Shown: positions 6,659 through 16,943, counted from the stretch's first letter. The stretch is 32,855 nucleotides of DNA from Streptomyces ipomoeae 91-03 (GCF_000317595.1 NZ_AEJC01000338.1:1-32855), one strand, 5' to 3'. Program-made: numbers and translations. The notes: a model not told the origin generated them from the sequence alone.

Positions 6659-8754
6659 GCGTTAGGGCCGTGTTCCGCATCGATCTCGTCGGTTCCGTCG
6701 GTTCCGTCGGTGTCAGGGTCCGGGAACTCCGCGCCAAGCAAACGTTTGGCAGCTGCACGGTGCAGTCGGGCCGCCGCCCGGTCACCGAACCGTTCCAGGG
6801 TGTCGGCGAGCCGGAGCTGGAGCGTGGCCTGGAGCCGGGCGTCGTCGGCGCGGCGCGCCCACTCCACCGCCTCCTGGCAGGTCCGCAGCGCCTCCTCGGG
6901 GAGTCCCGCGTACTCCTGGACGCGCGCCATCTCGCTCAACGCCCTTGCCTGGCCGCCCACATCGCCGAGCCTGCGGTAGCCGGTGAGCGCCGAGCTCCAG
7001 TTGCGCAACGCCTCGCCGTAGCGGCCCGCGCAGGTGTTCACGGCGGCCATCCGGCCGTACAGCCGGGCCGCGTCCTCGCGCTCGTCCCGGGCGAGGCGCT
7101 GGGCGAGCGCCCTGCCGTACCAGTCGGCGGCCCGGTCGTAGTCCTCCAGCTCCTGGTGGGCACCGCCCACGGATTCCATCGCGCGGCCGGTCGCGTACGG
7201 GTCGTTCGCGGCCCGTCCGGCGTCGAGCGCGGCCCGGTAGCGGGCCAGCGCCGCCTTCGTACGGCCGGTACGGGCGTCCAGGTCGCCGAGGTTCAGCAGG
7301 GCGGCGGCCTGCTCGCGGGGCAGGTCCCGGCGCTCGGCGACATCGAGGACGAGCTGGTGGATGCCGTACAGGTCGGGGGCCGCGGCCCGGGTGCCGAAGT
7401 GCGCGACCATGGCCCGCACCAGCTGGGACATCAGTCGCCGGGCCAGGGTGTCCAGCTCCCCGTCGGCCACCGCGAGCCGGGCGGCGGCGAGCAGCGCCGG
7501 ACGGCGGACGCGCAGCCACTCCTCGGCGGCCCGGGGGCTCGGGAACCGCAGCGCCTTGGGCATGCCGAGCAGCTTCTCGCGGGCCAGCGGGCTGTCGGTC
7601 TCGGTGATGGCCCGGCAGGACTGCAGCAGCCGTACCGTCCGCTCCAGCATCCGCGCCCGGGCCAGTTGCAGCTCGCCCGGCTTCTCCTGGCTCTCGGCGA
7701 GGGACCGCAGCAGCGGCTGGAGGCAGCCGGGGACCTCGTACTGCGGCAGGGGCGATTCGACGGAGTGCAGGAACCCCAGATCGACGAAGTCGTCCAGCGT
7801 GGTGCGGGCCGCGCCGACGGAGCAGCCGGCGAGCCCGGAGGCGATGTGCGGGTCGACCAGGCCGGCCGGGGCGAGCGCGAGGAGGCGCAGTATCCGGGCG
7901 GCGGGGCTCGGCAGGGAGGCGTACGACAGCTTGAAGATCTTGGTGAGCGGCGGGCTGTCGGCCTCGTCGGCGCGCAGCTGTTTGGCCAGGTCGGAGACGG
8001 CGACCATGGGCCGGGCGGCGAGCCAGCCGCCGGCGAGCCGCAGCGCGGCGGGCTGGGCGGCGCACACCTCGACGAGGCCCTCGGCGGAGCGCGGGTCGAC
8101 GGTGATGCGCACCGAGCCGGTGAAGCGTTCCAGCAGCTCCACGGCGGACTTGGTGTCCAGTTGGCCCAGGGTGCACGGGCGGACGTCGGAGATGCCCGTC
8201 AGCGGCCCCTCGGAGACCGCCACGACGAGTGAGTCGGGGGTGTCGGGCAGCAGCGCGTCGACCTGCTCGGCGTCGGCCGCGTCGTCCAGCAGCAGCACGA
8301 CCCGGCGATCGGCCAGGGCCTCGCGCAACGCCTCGCCGAGGTCGTCCTCGTCCGCGCCGGGCGGGGTCGGCAGTCCGAGTTCGCCGAGCAGTTCCCGGGC
8401 CGCGCGCTCGATCGGCACCCGGGTGCCGTCGGGCTCGGTGAGCCGGGTCCGCAGCACCCCGTCGGGGTAACCGTCGGTAACTTGCCGGACGAGTTCCTCG
8501 GCGAGGGCGGTACGGCCGTAGCCGGGTCTGCCCGCGATGAGGAGCACGCGCGCGTGGGGCGCCTTTCGGCCCGCGAGGGTGTTGAGCCCGGCCCGGCCGA
8601 TGTCGGCCCGCAGTTCCTTCAACTCTCTTGTCCGGCCGAGGAACTGACTGTCCGTGGGGGCGGCCTCGACAGCCGGAAGCCGCCCTGTTCCGGACACCTG
8701 GGTGCTCCCGGTGTCCACCGCCTGATCCACCACGGGCCACACTCCCGTCACCAC
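6625..8754 (-). CDS. STAND-type ATPase/TPR protein with altered P-loop
   Basis: 709 aa, cytoplasmic. The layout is that of AfsR-like regulators without the N-terminal DNA-binding domain. FLGRTRELKEL (38-48) opens an NB-ARC-type NTPase, the P-loop is GRPGYGRT (75-82), and Walker B is VVLLLDD (152-158). A winged-helix-like region follows (KIFKLSYASLPSPAARILRL). From about 460 to 690 there are TPR-like helical pairs (AALLNLGDLDARTGRTKAAL, WYGRALAQRLA, EALRTCQEAVEWARR). The invariant P-loop Lys is Arg at position 81, so ATP hydrolysis may be impaired. Without a DNA-binding domain it is more likely a signalling scaffold than a direct regulator. Start GTG 8752-8754 has no clear RBS; GTG 8731-8733 has GGAG 8 nt upstream and is an alternative. 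It ends about 175 bp before ald. I do not recognise a named orthologue. Confidence 0.85.
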   Translation of the reverse strand: MVTGVWPVVDQAVDTGSTQVSGTGRLPAVEAAPTDSQFLGRTRELKELRADIGRAGLNTLAGRKAPHARVLLIAGRPGYGRTALAEELVRQVTDGYPDGVLRTRLTEPDGTRVPIERAARELLGELGLPTPPGADEDDLGEALREALADRRVVLLLDDAADAEQVDALLPDTPDSLVVAVSEGPLTGISDVRPCTLGQLDTKSAVELLERFTGSVRITVDPRSAEGLVEVCAAQPAALRLAGGWLAARPMVAVSDLAKQLRADEADSPPLTKIFKLSYASLPSPAARILRLLALAPAGLVDPHIASGLAGCSVGAARTTLDDFVDLGFLHSVESPLPQYEVPGCLQPLLRSLAESQEKPGELQLARARMLERTVRLLQSCRAITETDSPLAREKLLGMPKALRFPSPRAAEEWLRVRRPALLAAARLAVADGELDTLARRLMSQLVRAMVAHFGTRAAAPDLYGIHQLVLDVAERRDLPREQAAALLNLGDLDARTGRTKAALARYRAALDAGRAANDPYATGRAMESVGGAHQELEDYDRAADWYGRALAQRLARDEREDAARLYGRMAAVNTCAGRYGEALRNWSSALTGYRRLGDVGGQARALSEMARVQEYAGLPEEALRTCQEAVEWARRADDARLQATLQLRLADTLERFGDRAAARLHRAAAKRLLGAEFPDPDTDGTDGTDEIDAEHGPNACEIRSASAKD

Positions 8755-8894
8755 TGCACGAGCAAGCCCGCCGGGACTCCGGTTCGGGCGTCTCCCGAGC
8801 CTAGTTCACGCTCTGCGACGATCTGGGCGGAGCACGACGGCCGGATCGCTCGATCGGATCAGAAGATCGTAGGACCGGCGGTGTGAGGTCGCTG

Positions 8895-8971
8895 TCAGCA
8901 CGGGTTCAGGACGCCGGTAGGGGCTGTGAACAGCACTGTGGCCCCGGTGGACCTCAGCACGGGTTCAGGAC
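8895..8971. repeat. 18-bp direct repeat around the NUDIX stop codon
   Basis: TCAGCACGGGTTCAGGAC occurs perfectly at 8895-8912 and 8954-8971. The second copy includes the NUDIX stop codon (8965-8967); the first lies 59 bp further downstream of that gene. The spacer holds a small GGGGC/GCCCC inverted repeat. It looks like a local duplication of the gene's 3' end. Confidence 0.85.
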
Positions 8972-9591
8972 TCGAACGGCCGCGCAGGCCACGGCGCCTC
9001 AGCGGCCCGCAGCGCCTCGACGCCGTCCCCGTTCCTCGCCGCCAGCAACGAGAGCGCCCCCACCACCAGGCAGTTGTTGTGCAACTCCCCCGCGAGGACG
9101 CCCCGTACCAACGCGTCCAAGGGCACCCGGGCCACCTCCATGTCGGCCTCCTCGTCCTCCACCTCGAAGCGCCGGCCGTCGGCCTCGGAGAGGTCCCGGG
9201 CGAGGAAGATGCGCACGGCCTCGTCGCAGCCGCCGGGGGTGGTGTAGACGTCGGTCAGCACCCGCCAGTCCTCCGCCTTGACGTGCGCCTCCTCGTAGAG
9301 CTCGCGCTGGGCGGCGTGCAGCGGGTTCTCGCCCGGCACGTCCAGGAGCCCCGCCGGGATCTCCCACAGCTTCTGGCGCACGGGGTGGCGGTACTGGCGC
9401 AGGACCAGGACCCGGTCCTGGTCGTCGAGGGCGAGGACGGCGACGGAACCGGGGTGGACCTGGTAGTCGCGGCGGACGACGGAACCGTCGGGCATGACCA
9501 CGTCGTCGGTGCGCACCGAGGTCTTGTTGCCGACGAACGGGGTCTCGCTCGCCCGGACCTCCCACTCCTCGGCGGTGTCCTTGATGGTCAT
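8965..9591 (-). CDS. NUDIX hydrolase, ADP-ribose pyrophosphatase type
   Basis: 208 aa from ATG 9589-9591, with GGAGG 10 nt upstream. The likely reaction is ADP-ribose to AMP plus ribose 5-phosphate. LWEIPAGLLDVPGENP leads into the NUDIX helix RELYEEAHV, whose REx(2)EE acidic residues bind magnesium. The last Gly of the box is His here, and the loop before it has one extra residue, as I recall for M. tuberculosis Rv1700 (GLLDVAGE), which sits in the same place next to pyrG. The C-terminal EVEDEEADMEVARVPLDALV is also typical of this subfamily. It lies 95 bp downstream of pyrG with an intrinsic terminator between, so expression probably depends on read-through or on an unseen promoter. The reading frame is open far upstream, but homology starts at MTIKDTAEEW. 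Confidence 0.9.
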   Translation of the reverse strand: MTIKDTAEEWEVRASETPFVGNKTSVRTDDVVMPDGSVVRRDYQVHPGSVAVLALDDQDRVLVLRQYRHPVRQKLWEIPAGLLDVPGENPLHAAQRELYEEAHVKAEDWRVLTDVYTTPGGCDEAVRIFLARDLSEADGRRFEVEDEEADMEVARVPLDALVRGVLAGELHNNCLVVGALSLLAARNGDGVEALRAAEAPWPARPFES

Positions 9592-9615
9592 GTCGACTCG
9601 TCCTCCCACACGTGC

Positions 9616-9657
9616 AAAAGAAACCGGGGCACACATCCCGAAAGACGCGCACCCCGG
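9616..9657 (-). terminator. Intrinsic terminator/attenuator between pyrG and the NUDIX gene
   Basis: In the RNA (minus strand) a hairpin starts CCGGGGTGCGC and closes GTGTGCCCCGG: 11 pairs with three G-U wobbles and a 12-nt loop (plus 9624-9657). It is followed directly by a U-rich run, TTTCTTTTG (complement of 9615-9623). The tract ends roughly 10 nt before the NUDIX RBS. Confidence 0.72.
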
Positions 9658-9686
9658 CCACCGTACAGCTCTCGTGCCCCTCGGTT

Positions 9687-11351
<1,665 letters not shown>

Positions 11352-11738
11352 GGCCAAGAGGGGGCTCCCGTGGTCGCGGTTCTGTGTGCGGGTCGGCCGC
11401 CGCCCGATCGGTTCGTCGGGGGGTGCCGTCGCTGCGGTTCGGGGGTCCCATTCGAGTCGGGGCGCCCTCCGGTCCACGGGCTACCAGGGTATCAGCGACA
11501 GGGCACGATCGCTTCCGGCCACGCTCCGCGCACGGGCCGACACGGACCTCGTACGACCATCGGCGAATCTCGGTCAGCCATCACTCCTGGCTCACTCGTC
11601 CGGCTCACCTACGTTGCCGGGAGCGGCACGCGGAGCCCTCCGCTGCGTCGTATCCTCTTCGGACACTCGCTGCCGAGCCCGGCCGGCGAAACGGCACCAC
11701 CCCCGGCCGTCTTCCGGAAACACGCGAGCTCGTCAGTT

Positions 11739-11780
11739 CGTTGAGCAACGATCGCCTCGAATGCGTTGAGGATCGTTGAG
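11739..11780. promoter_or_regulatory. Inverted repeat and CGTTGAG triplet between pyrG and the GH15 gene
   Basis: This lies in the 561-bp divergent gap 11352-11912, in which I see no gene. CGTTGAG occurs at 11739, 11764 and 11774. The first copy is part of the palindrome CGTTG-AG-CAACG (11739-11750). AACGATCGCCTC (11747-11758) pairs with GAGGATCGTT (11768-11777), a 10-bp stem with a 2-nt bulge and a 9-nt loop. It could be an operator for either gene. No convincing -35/-10 pair was found in the gap. Confidence 0.45.
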
Positions 11781-11912
11781 CGACATCGCATCACACCGTC
11801 CCTTGGATCACTCTGGATACTGGTTCCTTTGTCGATCCCATGGGTCCCTTGACCGCACACCGCACAGCGACCGCCCCTCGGGGGCGACGTGGCCGTTCGA
11901 CTGGAGTTGCAC

Positions 11913-13715
11913 GTGGCCGGGCGCATCGAAGACTACGCACTCATCGGAGACATGCAGACCGCTGCCCTGGTCTGCCGGAACGGCACGGTCGACTGGCTGT
12001 GCCTGCCCCGCTTCGACTCCCACGCCGTCTTCGCGGGCCTGCTGGGCACGGAGGAACACGGCTTCTGGCGTCTCGGCCCGGCGCACGCGGCGGACACCGA
12101 GCCGCCCACGGCCTCCCGGCGCCGGTACCGCGGCGACTCGCTGATCCTGGAATCCGAGTGGGACACCCAGCGGGGCACGGTCCGTGTGACCGATTTCATG
12201 CCCCCTCGTGACGGCGCCCCCCAGCTGATCCGGATCGTGGAGGGCATCAGCGGCCGGGTGCCCATGCGCTCGGCGCTGCGGATGCGTTTCTCGTACGGGC
12301 GGGTGGTGCCCTGGGTGCACAAGCACGAGGGGCGCACGGTGGCCGTCGCCGGGCCGGACTCGGTGTGGTTCGACACCGAGTGCGAGACCTACGGCAAGGC
12401 GCTGACCACGTACGCCGACTTCACGGTGACGCCGGGTGACCGGATCGCGTTCACGATCTCCTGGGAGCCCTCGCACAAGCAGCCCCCGCCGCTGCCGGAG
12501 CCGGAGCCGTCGCTGCGGGCCACCGAGGAGTTCTGGCGGGAGTGGGTGGAGCAGTGCACGTACCACGGCCCGTACCGCGAGGCGGTGATCCGCTCGCTGA
12601 TCACCCTCAAGGCCCTGACGTACGCCCCGACCGGCGGCATCGTCGCGGCGCCCACGACCTCGCTCCCGGAGCACATCGGCGGCGTCCGCAACTGGGACTA
12701 CCGCTACACCTGGCTGCGCGACGCGGCGATCACCCTGTCCTCGCTGCTGCGCACCGGCTACCGCGACGAGGCCCGCGCCTGGCGCGAGTGGCTGCTCAGG
12801 GCAGTCGCCGGCGACCCGGAGAACCTGCAGATCATGTACGGCATCGCCGGTGAGCGGGAGCTGGGCGAGGCCGAGCTGGAGTGGCTGCCCGGCTACGAGG
12901 ACTCGGCGCCGGTCCGCGTCGGCAACGGCGCCGCGCACCAGCTCCAGCTGGACGTGTACGGCGAGGTCACCGAGGCCCTGCACCTGGCGCACATGACGGG
13001 CCTGGCCCGCAACGACTACGCCTCCCTGCTCCAGCTGAAGCTGATCCGCTACCTGGAGGACCACTGGGACGAGCCGGACGAGGGCATCTGGGAGGTCCGC
13101 GGCCCGCGCCGGCACTTCGTGCACTCCAAGGTCATGGCCTGGGTCGCCGTCGACCGCACGATCAAGCTCATCGAGTCCGGCGACGCGGACGGCCCGCTGG
13201 AGAAGTGGCGCGAGCTGCGCGACGACATCCACCGGGACGTGTGCGAGAAGGGCTACGACAAGGAGCGCAACACGTTCACGCAGTCGTACGGCTCCAAGGA
13301 GCTGGACGCCTCGCTGCTGCTGATCCCCCAGATGGGCTTCCTGCCGCCTGACGACAAGCGCGTCATCGGCACCATCGAGGCGATCCAGCGCGAGCTGTCG
13401 ACCCCGGACGGCTTCATCCTGCGCTACCCGACGCAGGGCGAGAAGGAGGGCGTCGACGGCCTGCCCGGCGACGAGGGCGCGTTTCTGGCCTGCTCGTTCT
13501 GGATGGCGGACGACCTGGCGATGATCGGCCGCGTGGACGAGGCCCGCAAGCTCTTCGAGAAGCTGCTCTCCCTGCGCAACGACCTGGGTCTGCTCGCCGA
13601 GGAGTGGGACCCGGTCCTGGAGCGCCAGGTCGGCAACTTCCCCCAGGCCTTCAGCCACGTCCCCCTGATCGACACGGCCCTGCGCCTGACCGCCTCGGGA
13701 GCGTACGGCGGCTGA
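11913..13715 (+). CDS. GH15 family glycosidase, probable alpha,alpha-trehalase
   Basis: 600 aa from GTG 11913-11915 (MAGRIEDYALIGD), preceded by GGAG 6 nt upstream; GTG 11889 would add eight residues with a poorer RBS. The protein resembles mycobacterial GH15 trehalases (Rv2402 type), which split trehalose into two glucoses. The N-terminal beta domain starts RIEDYALIGDMQTAALVCRN. The (alpha/alpha)6 barrel contains NWDYRYTWLRDAA (about 260-272), EGIWEVRG (about 391-398, whose Glu is the likely general acid) and LLAEEWDP (about 562, likely general base). PGDEGAFLACSFWMADDLAM is also typical. No signal peptide is visible, so it should be cytoplasmic. It is divergent from pyrG. A short GGGC-TTC-GCCC hairpin (13720-13730) lies 4 nt after the stop. 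Glucoamylase-like activity on other glucosides cannot be excluded. Confidence 0.9.
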   Translation: MAGRIEDYALIGDMQTAALVCRNGTVDWLCLPRFDSHAVFAGLLGTEEHGFWRLGPAHAADTEPPTASRRRYRGDSLILESEWDTQRGTVRVTDFMPPRDGAPQLIRIVEGISGRVPMRSALRMRFSYGRVVPWVHKHEGRTVAVAGPDSVWFDTECETYGKALTTYADFTVTPGDRIAFTISWEPSHKQPPPLPEPEPSLRATEEFWREWVEQCTYHGPYREAVIRSLITLKALTYAPTGGIVAAPTTSLPEHIGGVRNWDYRYTWLRDAAITLSSLLRTGYRDEARAWREWLLRAVAGDPENLQIMYGIAGERELGEAELEWLPGYEDSAPVRVGNGAAHQLQLDVYGEVTEALHLAHMTGLARNDYASLLQLKLIRYLEDHWDEPDEGIWEVRGPRRHFVHSKVMAWVAVDRTIKLIESGDADGPLEKWRELRDDIHRDVCEKGYDKERNTFTQSYGSKELDASLLLIPQMGFLPPDDKRVIGTIEAIQRELSTPDGFILRYPTQGEKEGVDGLPGDEGAFLACSFWMADDLAMIGRVDEARKLFEKLLSLRNDLGLLAEEWDPVLERQVGNFPQAFSHVPLIDTALRLTASGAYGG

Positions 13716-13719
13716 GCAC

Positions 13720-13730
13720 GGGCTTCGCCC
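13720..13730 (+). terminator. Small stem-loop after the GH15 gene
   Basis: GGGCTTCGCCC forms a 4-bp stem with a 3-nt loop directly after the stop. It is too short to be convincing alone. The rest of the gap to the next gene (13731-13975) holds only the palindrome GACTGC-GT-GCAGTC (13828-13841) and a -10-like box. Confidence 0.3.
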
Positions 13731-13962
13731 CAGCGTGCACGGGCGGTAGCCCGGGGCGCAGGCAGGCACACCGAGCAAGTGCTTGCGCCCACCGCGTCAC
13801 AACTGCCGTAGCCGTCCCGGCGGCCCTGACTGCGTGCAGTCGTACCGCTGGGGCGATGGGGGAGGGTGGGCGCAACGGCACCCCGTGAGCGCCGGGCTGC
13901 GCGGCCTCCCCCCGCCCCGCACCGGCGCCGGGCCGTAGGTGCCCCGCGAACACACGCGCGGG

Positions 13963-13968
13963 TACCGT
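13963..13968 (+). promoter_or_regulatory. -10-like box of a probable leaderless transcript (PucR-type gene)
   Basis: TACCGT lies 7 nt before the ATG at 13976 and no Shine-Dalgarno sequence is visible. The same TAnnnT-to-start spacing recurs upstream of four other genes in the window. No clear -35. Confidence 0.4.
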
Positions 13969-13975
13969 CCGGTTC

Positions 13976-15607
13976 ATGGACACCCATGACAGCCGTGAGG
14001 CGCGGGGCGGTATCACCGTGCGGCGGGCGCTGGAGCTGCCCGGGCTGCGCGGTGGGCTGCCGGAGGTCCTGGCGGGCGCCGACCGGCTGGAGCGGACCGT
14101 GCGCTGGGTCCACGCCGGCGAGGTGCCGAACATCGCCTCGCTGCTCAAGGGCGGCGAACTGCTGCTGACCACCGGTTACGGCCTCGGCACCCGCCCCGCC
14201 GACCAGCGGGCCTTCGTACGGACGCTCGCCGCGCGCGGTATCGCCGCGCTCGTCGTCGAGCTGGGCCCGCGCTTCACCCGGCTTCCCCCGGCTCTCGTCG
14301 AGACGGCGCGCTCGGCCGGGCTCCCGCTGGTCCAGTTGCACCGCGAGGTGGCGTTCGTCACGGTCACCGAGGAGGTCCACACCGAGATCGTCAACGGCCA
14401 CTACGCGCTGCTCCAGCAGGCCGAGGAGGTCCACCGGCGCTGCACGGAGGCGCTGCTCGGCGGGGGCGGGGTGCCCCAGGTCCTGGGCATCCTGGCGGAC
14501 TTCAGCGGCAACCCGGTGTTCCTGGAGACCGCCGACGGGCAGCTGCTGTACGCCTCCGGGTCCGGACCGGCGGCCACCGATCCGCTGCAGGTGTGGGAGG
14601 GCATGCGCGGGCAGCACAAGGACGAGCCACCGGCCGGGACGACCATGGTCGACGTGCCCGGCGGCGGCCCGGGCACGGGCTCGGTACGGGCCCGGCTGGT
14701 CCTCCTGCCCGTCGTCGCTCCGCCGGCGCCCGTGCACCGGCTCGCGGCCGAGCGGGCGGCAGGCATCCTCGCCGTCGTGCTGATGCAGGCCCGCCAGGAG
14801 GAGGAGCTGGCGGCACGCGGGCGCGGCGACTTCCTCACCGACCTCGCCGAGGGCCGTATCCGCGCGGAGGACGCCCCCGCGCAGGCCCGCGTCCTGGGTT
14901 TCAAGCCGGGCGGCGGCCCCCTGCTGCCGGTGGTGATGCGGATCGCCGACGGCCTCTCCCCAGGGGGAGGCTGGGCGGTCCTGGCCCGTGCGGTGGCGGA
15001 GGAACTGGCCTCGGTGGGCGTACCCGTCCTGCTGGGCGTAAGGCCGGTGGAGGGCCGTGTTCCGCTGTTGCTGGGCCTGCGGACGGAGTCGGAGCGCCCG
15101 ACGGTGGCCGACAAGGTCGCGGCAGCATTGCGGGCGGGCGTGGAGCGGGCCGGGATGCGCCGGCCGGGCGGGCGGCCCCCGGTGGTGGTGGTCGGGGTGC
15201 CCGGCGGCTGGGCTGCCGCCTCGGCGGGGCTCAGGCACGCGGCGGAGACGGCGACGGCCGCGCAGGGCCTGGCCGACCGCCCCTGGTACGACGCCCGGCG
15301 CCTGGACATCGACCTGCTGCTCTGGCGGCTGCGCGACCACCCCGACCTGGCCGCCTTCGTGGACCGCGCGATCGGCCCCCTCCGCGATCACGACGACCGC
15401 TCCAAGCCGGCCCTGCTGCCGACCCTGGAGACCTATCTGGCTCACGCCGGCCGCAAGGCGGAGACGGCCCGCGAACTCCACCTCAACCGCCAGACCCTCT
15501 ACAACCGCCTCGCCCGCATCGCCGAACTCCTCGGCACCGACCTGGACGACCCCCAGACGGTCCTGGCCCTGAGCCTGGCCCTGCGGGCACGCAGACATGT
15601 GCCGTAG
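13976..15607 (+). CDS. PucR/CdaR-type transcriptional regulator
   Basis: 543 aa, cytoplasmic. An N-terminal PucR domain covers about residues 12-135 (TVRRALELPGLRGGLPEVLA, NIASLLKGGELLLTTGYGL, IVNGHYALLQQ). A CdaR/GGDEF-like middle segment follows at about 280-440. The C-terminal PucR-type helix-turn-helix is at about 480-540 (LLPTLETYLAHAGRKAETAR, then LHLNRQTLYNRLARIAELLG). Family members often control purine, amino-acid or sugar catabolism in response to a small molecule; the ligand here is unknown. Translation probably starts without a leader. The palindrome at 13828-13841 is a candidate operator. The stop lies 17 bp from the convergent glycosyltransferase stop. The preceding GH15 gene runs in the same direction 260 bp away and may or may not be a target. 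Confidence 0.9.
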   Translation: MDTHDSREARGGITVRRALELPGLRGGLPEVLAGADRLERTVRWVHAGEVPNIASLLKGGELLLTTGYGLGTRPADQRAFVRTLAARGIAALVVELGPRFTRLPPALVETARSAGLPLVQLHREVAFVTVTEEVHTEIVNGHYALLQQAEEVHRRCTEALLGGGGVPQVLGILADFSGNPVFLETADGQLLYASGSGPAATDPLQVWEGMRGQHKDEPPAGTTMVDVPGGGPGTGSVRARLVLLPVVAPPAPVHRLAAERAAGILAVVLMQARQEEELAARGRGDFLTDLAEGRIRAEDAPAQARVLGFKPGGGPLLPVVMRIADGLSPGGGWAVLARAVAEELASVGVPVLLGVRPVEGRVPLLLGLRTESERPTVADKVAAALRAGVERAGMRRPGGRPPVVVVGVPGGWAAASAGLRHAAETATAAQGLADRPWYDARRLDIDLLLWRLRDHPDLAAFVDRAIGPLRDHDDRSKPALLPTLETYLAHAGRKAETARELHLNRQTLYNRLARIAELLGTDLDDPQTVLALSLALRARRHVP

Positions 15608-15624
15608 GCCAGGCCCCCGTCCTG

Positions 15625-16752
15625 TCAGGTGAGCGGCCTCAGTTGGGTCAACTCGTCGTAGACGCTCAGCACTTGGGCCACCGTCTCGTCCTCGGTCGGC
15701 CAAGTGGTCGTCTGCCGGGTGCCCCTGTCTTTCAGCGCCTCGCGATGGCCGGGGTCCTCCAGCAGACGTACGACGGCGTCGGCGAGGGCGCCGGAGTCGC
15801 CGTGCGGGACCAATTCGGCGCCGTCGCCGACCAGTTCGGGCACCGATCCGACGGCGGCGGCGACGAGCGGCACGCGCGCGTGGAGGGCTTCCTGGGCGAG
15901 GACGGGGCGGGCCTCGGGGCCGCCGGGCAGCAGCGCGACGTCGGCGGCGGAGACCAACTCGGAGACGTCGTCGCGCTGCCCGACGAGCCGTACGGGCAAC
16001 TCCTCGTCCTCGATGCGCCGTTGGAGCACGCTCCGCAGCGGCCCTTCGCCGGCGATGACGAGCAGCGGGGCGGGGTCGAGCGCACGCCATTCCCGGGCGG
16101 CGTCGAGGAGTGTGTCGTACTCCCGGTGGCGGTCGAGGGCGCCGACGGCCATGAGCAACGGCCGGTCCGTGGCGCCGAGTTCGGCCCGGGCCTTGGAGTG
16201 GGACCGGTCCGGGTCGTCATCGGCGGGGCGAGGCCGGGGCAGGGCGACGGCGGCGAGCCGGGCGTCGCGCGCGCCCCGGCTACGGGCCCGGTCGACGAGT
16301 TCGGAAGAGGTCCCGAGCACCACGGCGGCGGCCTTGGCGACCCGCCGCTCCAACAGCCGCAGCAGATGCGCCCGCGCCCCCTCGGCGTACGCACGGGTGT
16401 GCCAGGTGACGACGAGCGGGGTCCGCCTGCGGCCCAGCGCGAGGGTGGCCCTGAACCCGGCGTGCAGCCCGTGCGCGTGCACGAGATCGGCGTCCGCGCA
16501 GGCGCTGCGCAGGGCGGCCACGGAGGCGGGGTCGCTGCTGCGGGGGACGGGCACGTACTGGGCGCCGACGGCGGCGAAGTCGTACACCCCGTCGCTCTCA
16601 CTGGGGGCGCACACGGTGACGCGTACGCCCCGGGCGACGAGCCCCGAGGCCAGCGACCGCACATGCGCGCCGCTCACCGCGCTGCCGCCGAGCACTTGCA
16701 CGGTTCGCAGCGGCGACTGGCCGTGCTGTGAGTGGCTGCTCACGTGGCTCAC
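15625..16752 (-). CDS. GT4-type glycosyltransferase (GT-B fold)
   Basis: 375 aa from GTG 16750-16752, with AGGAG 10 nt upstream. The frame is open to 16860 but that part shows no homology. The N-terminal acceptor domain begins TVQVLGGSAVSGAHVRSLAS and contains DLVHAHGLHAGF. The C-terminal nucleotide-sugar domain has LLMAVGALDRHREYDTLLDA, VIAGEGPL, and the GT4 EX7E motif in GPEARPVLAQEAL, with the downstream VPELVGDGAELV. No signal peptide or membrane segment is seen, so it acts in the cytoplasm or at the membrane face. Donor and acceptor are unknown. It follows recN in the same direction after about 250 bp, so it probably has its own promoter. In mycobacteria the slot after recN holds Rv1697/Rv1698 instead. 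Confidence 0.88.
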   Translation of the reverse strand: MSHVSSHSQHGQSPLRTVQVLGGSAVSGAHVRSLASGLVARGVRVTVCAPSESDGVYDFAAVGAQYVPVPRSSDPASVAALRSACADADLVHAHGLHAGFRATLALGRRRTPLVVTWHTRAYAEGARAHLLRLLERRVAKAAAVVLGTSSELVDRARSRGARDARLAAVALPRPRPADDDPDRSHSKARAELGATDRPLLMAVGALDRHREYDTLLDAAREWRALDPAPLLVIAGEGPLRSVLQRRIEDEELPVRLVGQRDDVSELVSAADVALLPGGPEARPVLAQEALHARVPLVAAAVGSVPELVGDGAELVPHGDSGALADAVVRLLEDPGHREALKDRGTRQTTTWPTEDETVAQVLSVYDELTQLRPLT

Positions 16753-16943
16753 GTGGCCGGGGCTCCTGGTTCCGGGACGGACGATCACGAAGAAACGTAC
16801 AGAAGGATCCGGCGGCGAAGGTGGACCGCGCGAATCCCATCTGCGTGGTCTGCGCAGCACGTCTTGCTACGTCGTACCTGTCCAAGGATGCCAGGCCGTG
16901 AGACCGTTCCGAGACCACCGGACACGGTCAAAGCCGGACCAAT

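Noticed and set aside
6670..8232. 520-codon plus-strand open frame opposite the STAND gene
   Set aside because: Shadow frame with Gly/Arg/Gln-rich composition; the minus strand encodes clear NTPase and TPR motifs.
13424..16090. 888-codon minus-strand open frame opposite GH15 and PucR genes
   Set aside because: Arg/Gly/Ala-rich shadow; the plus strand carries two well-defined families.
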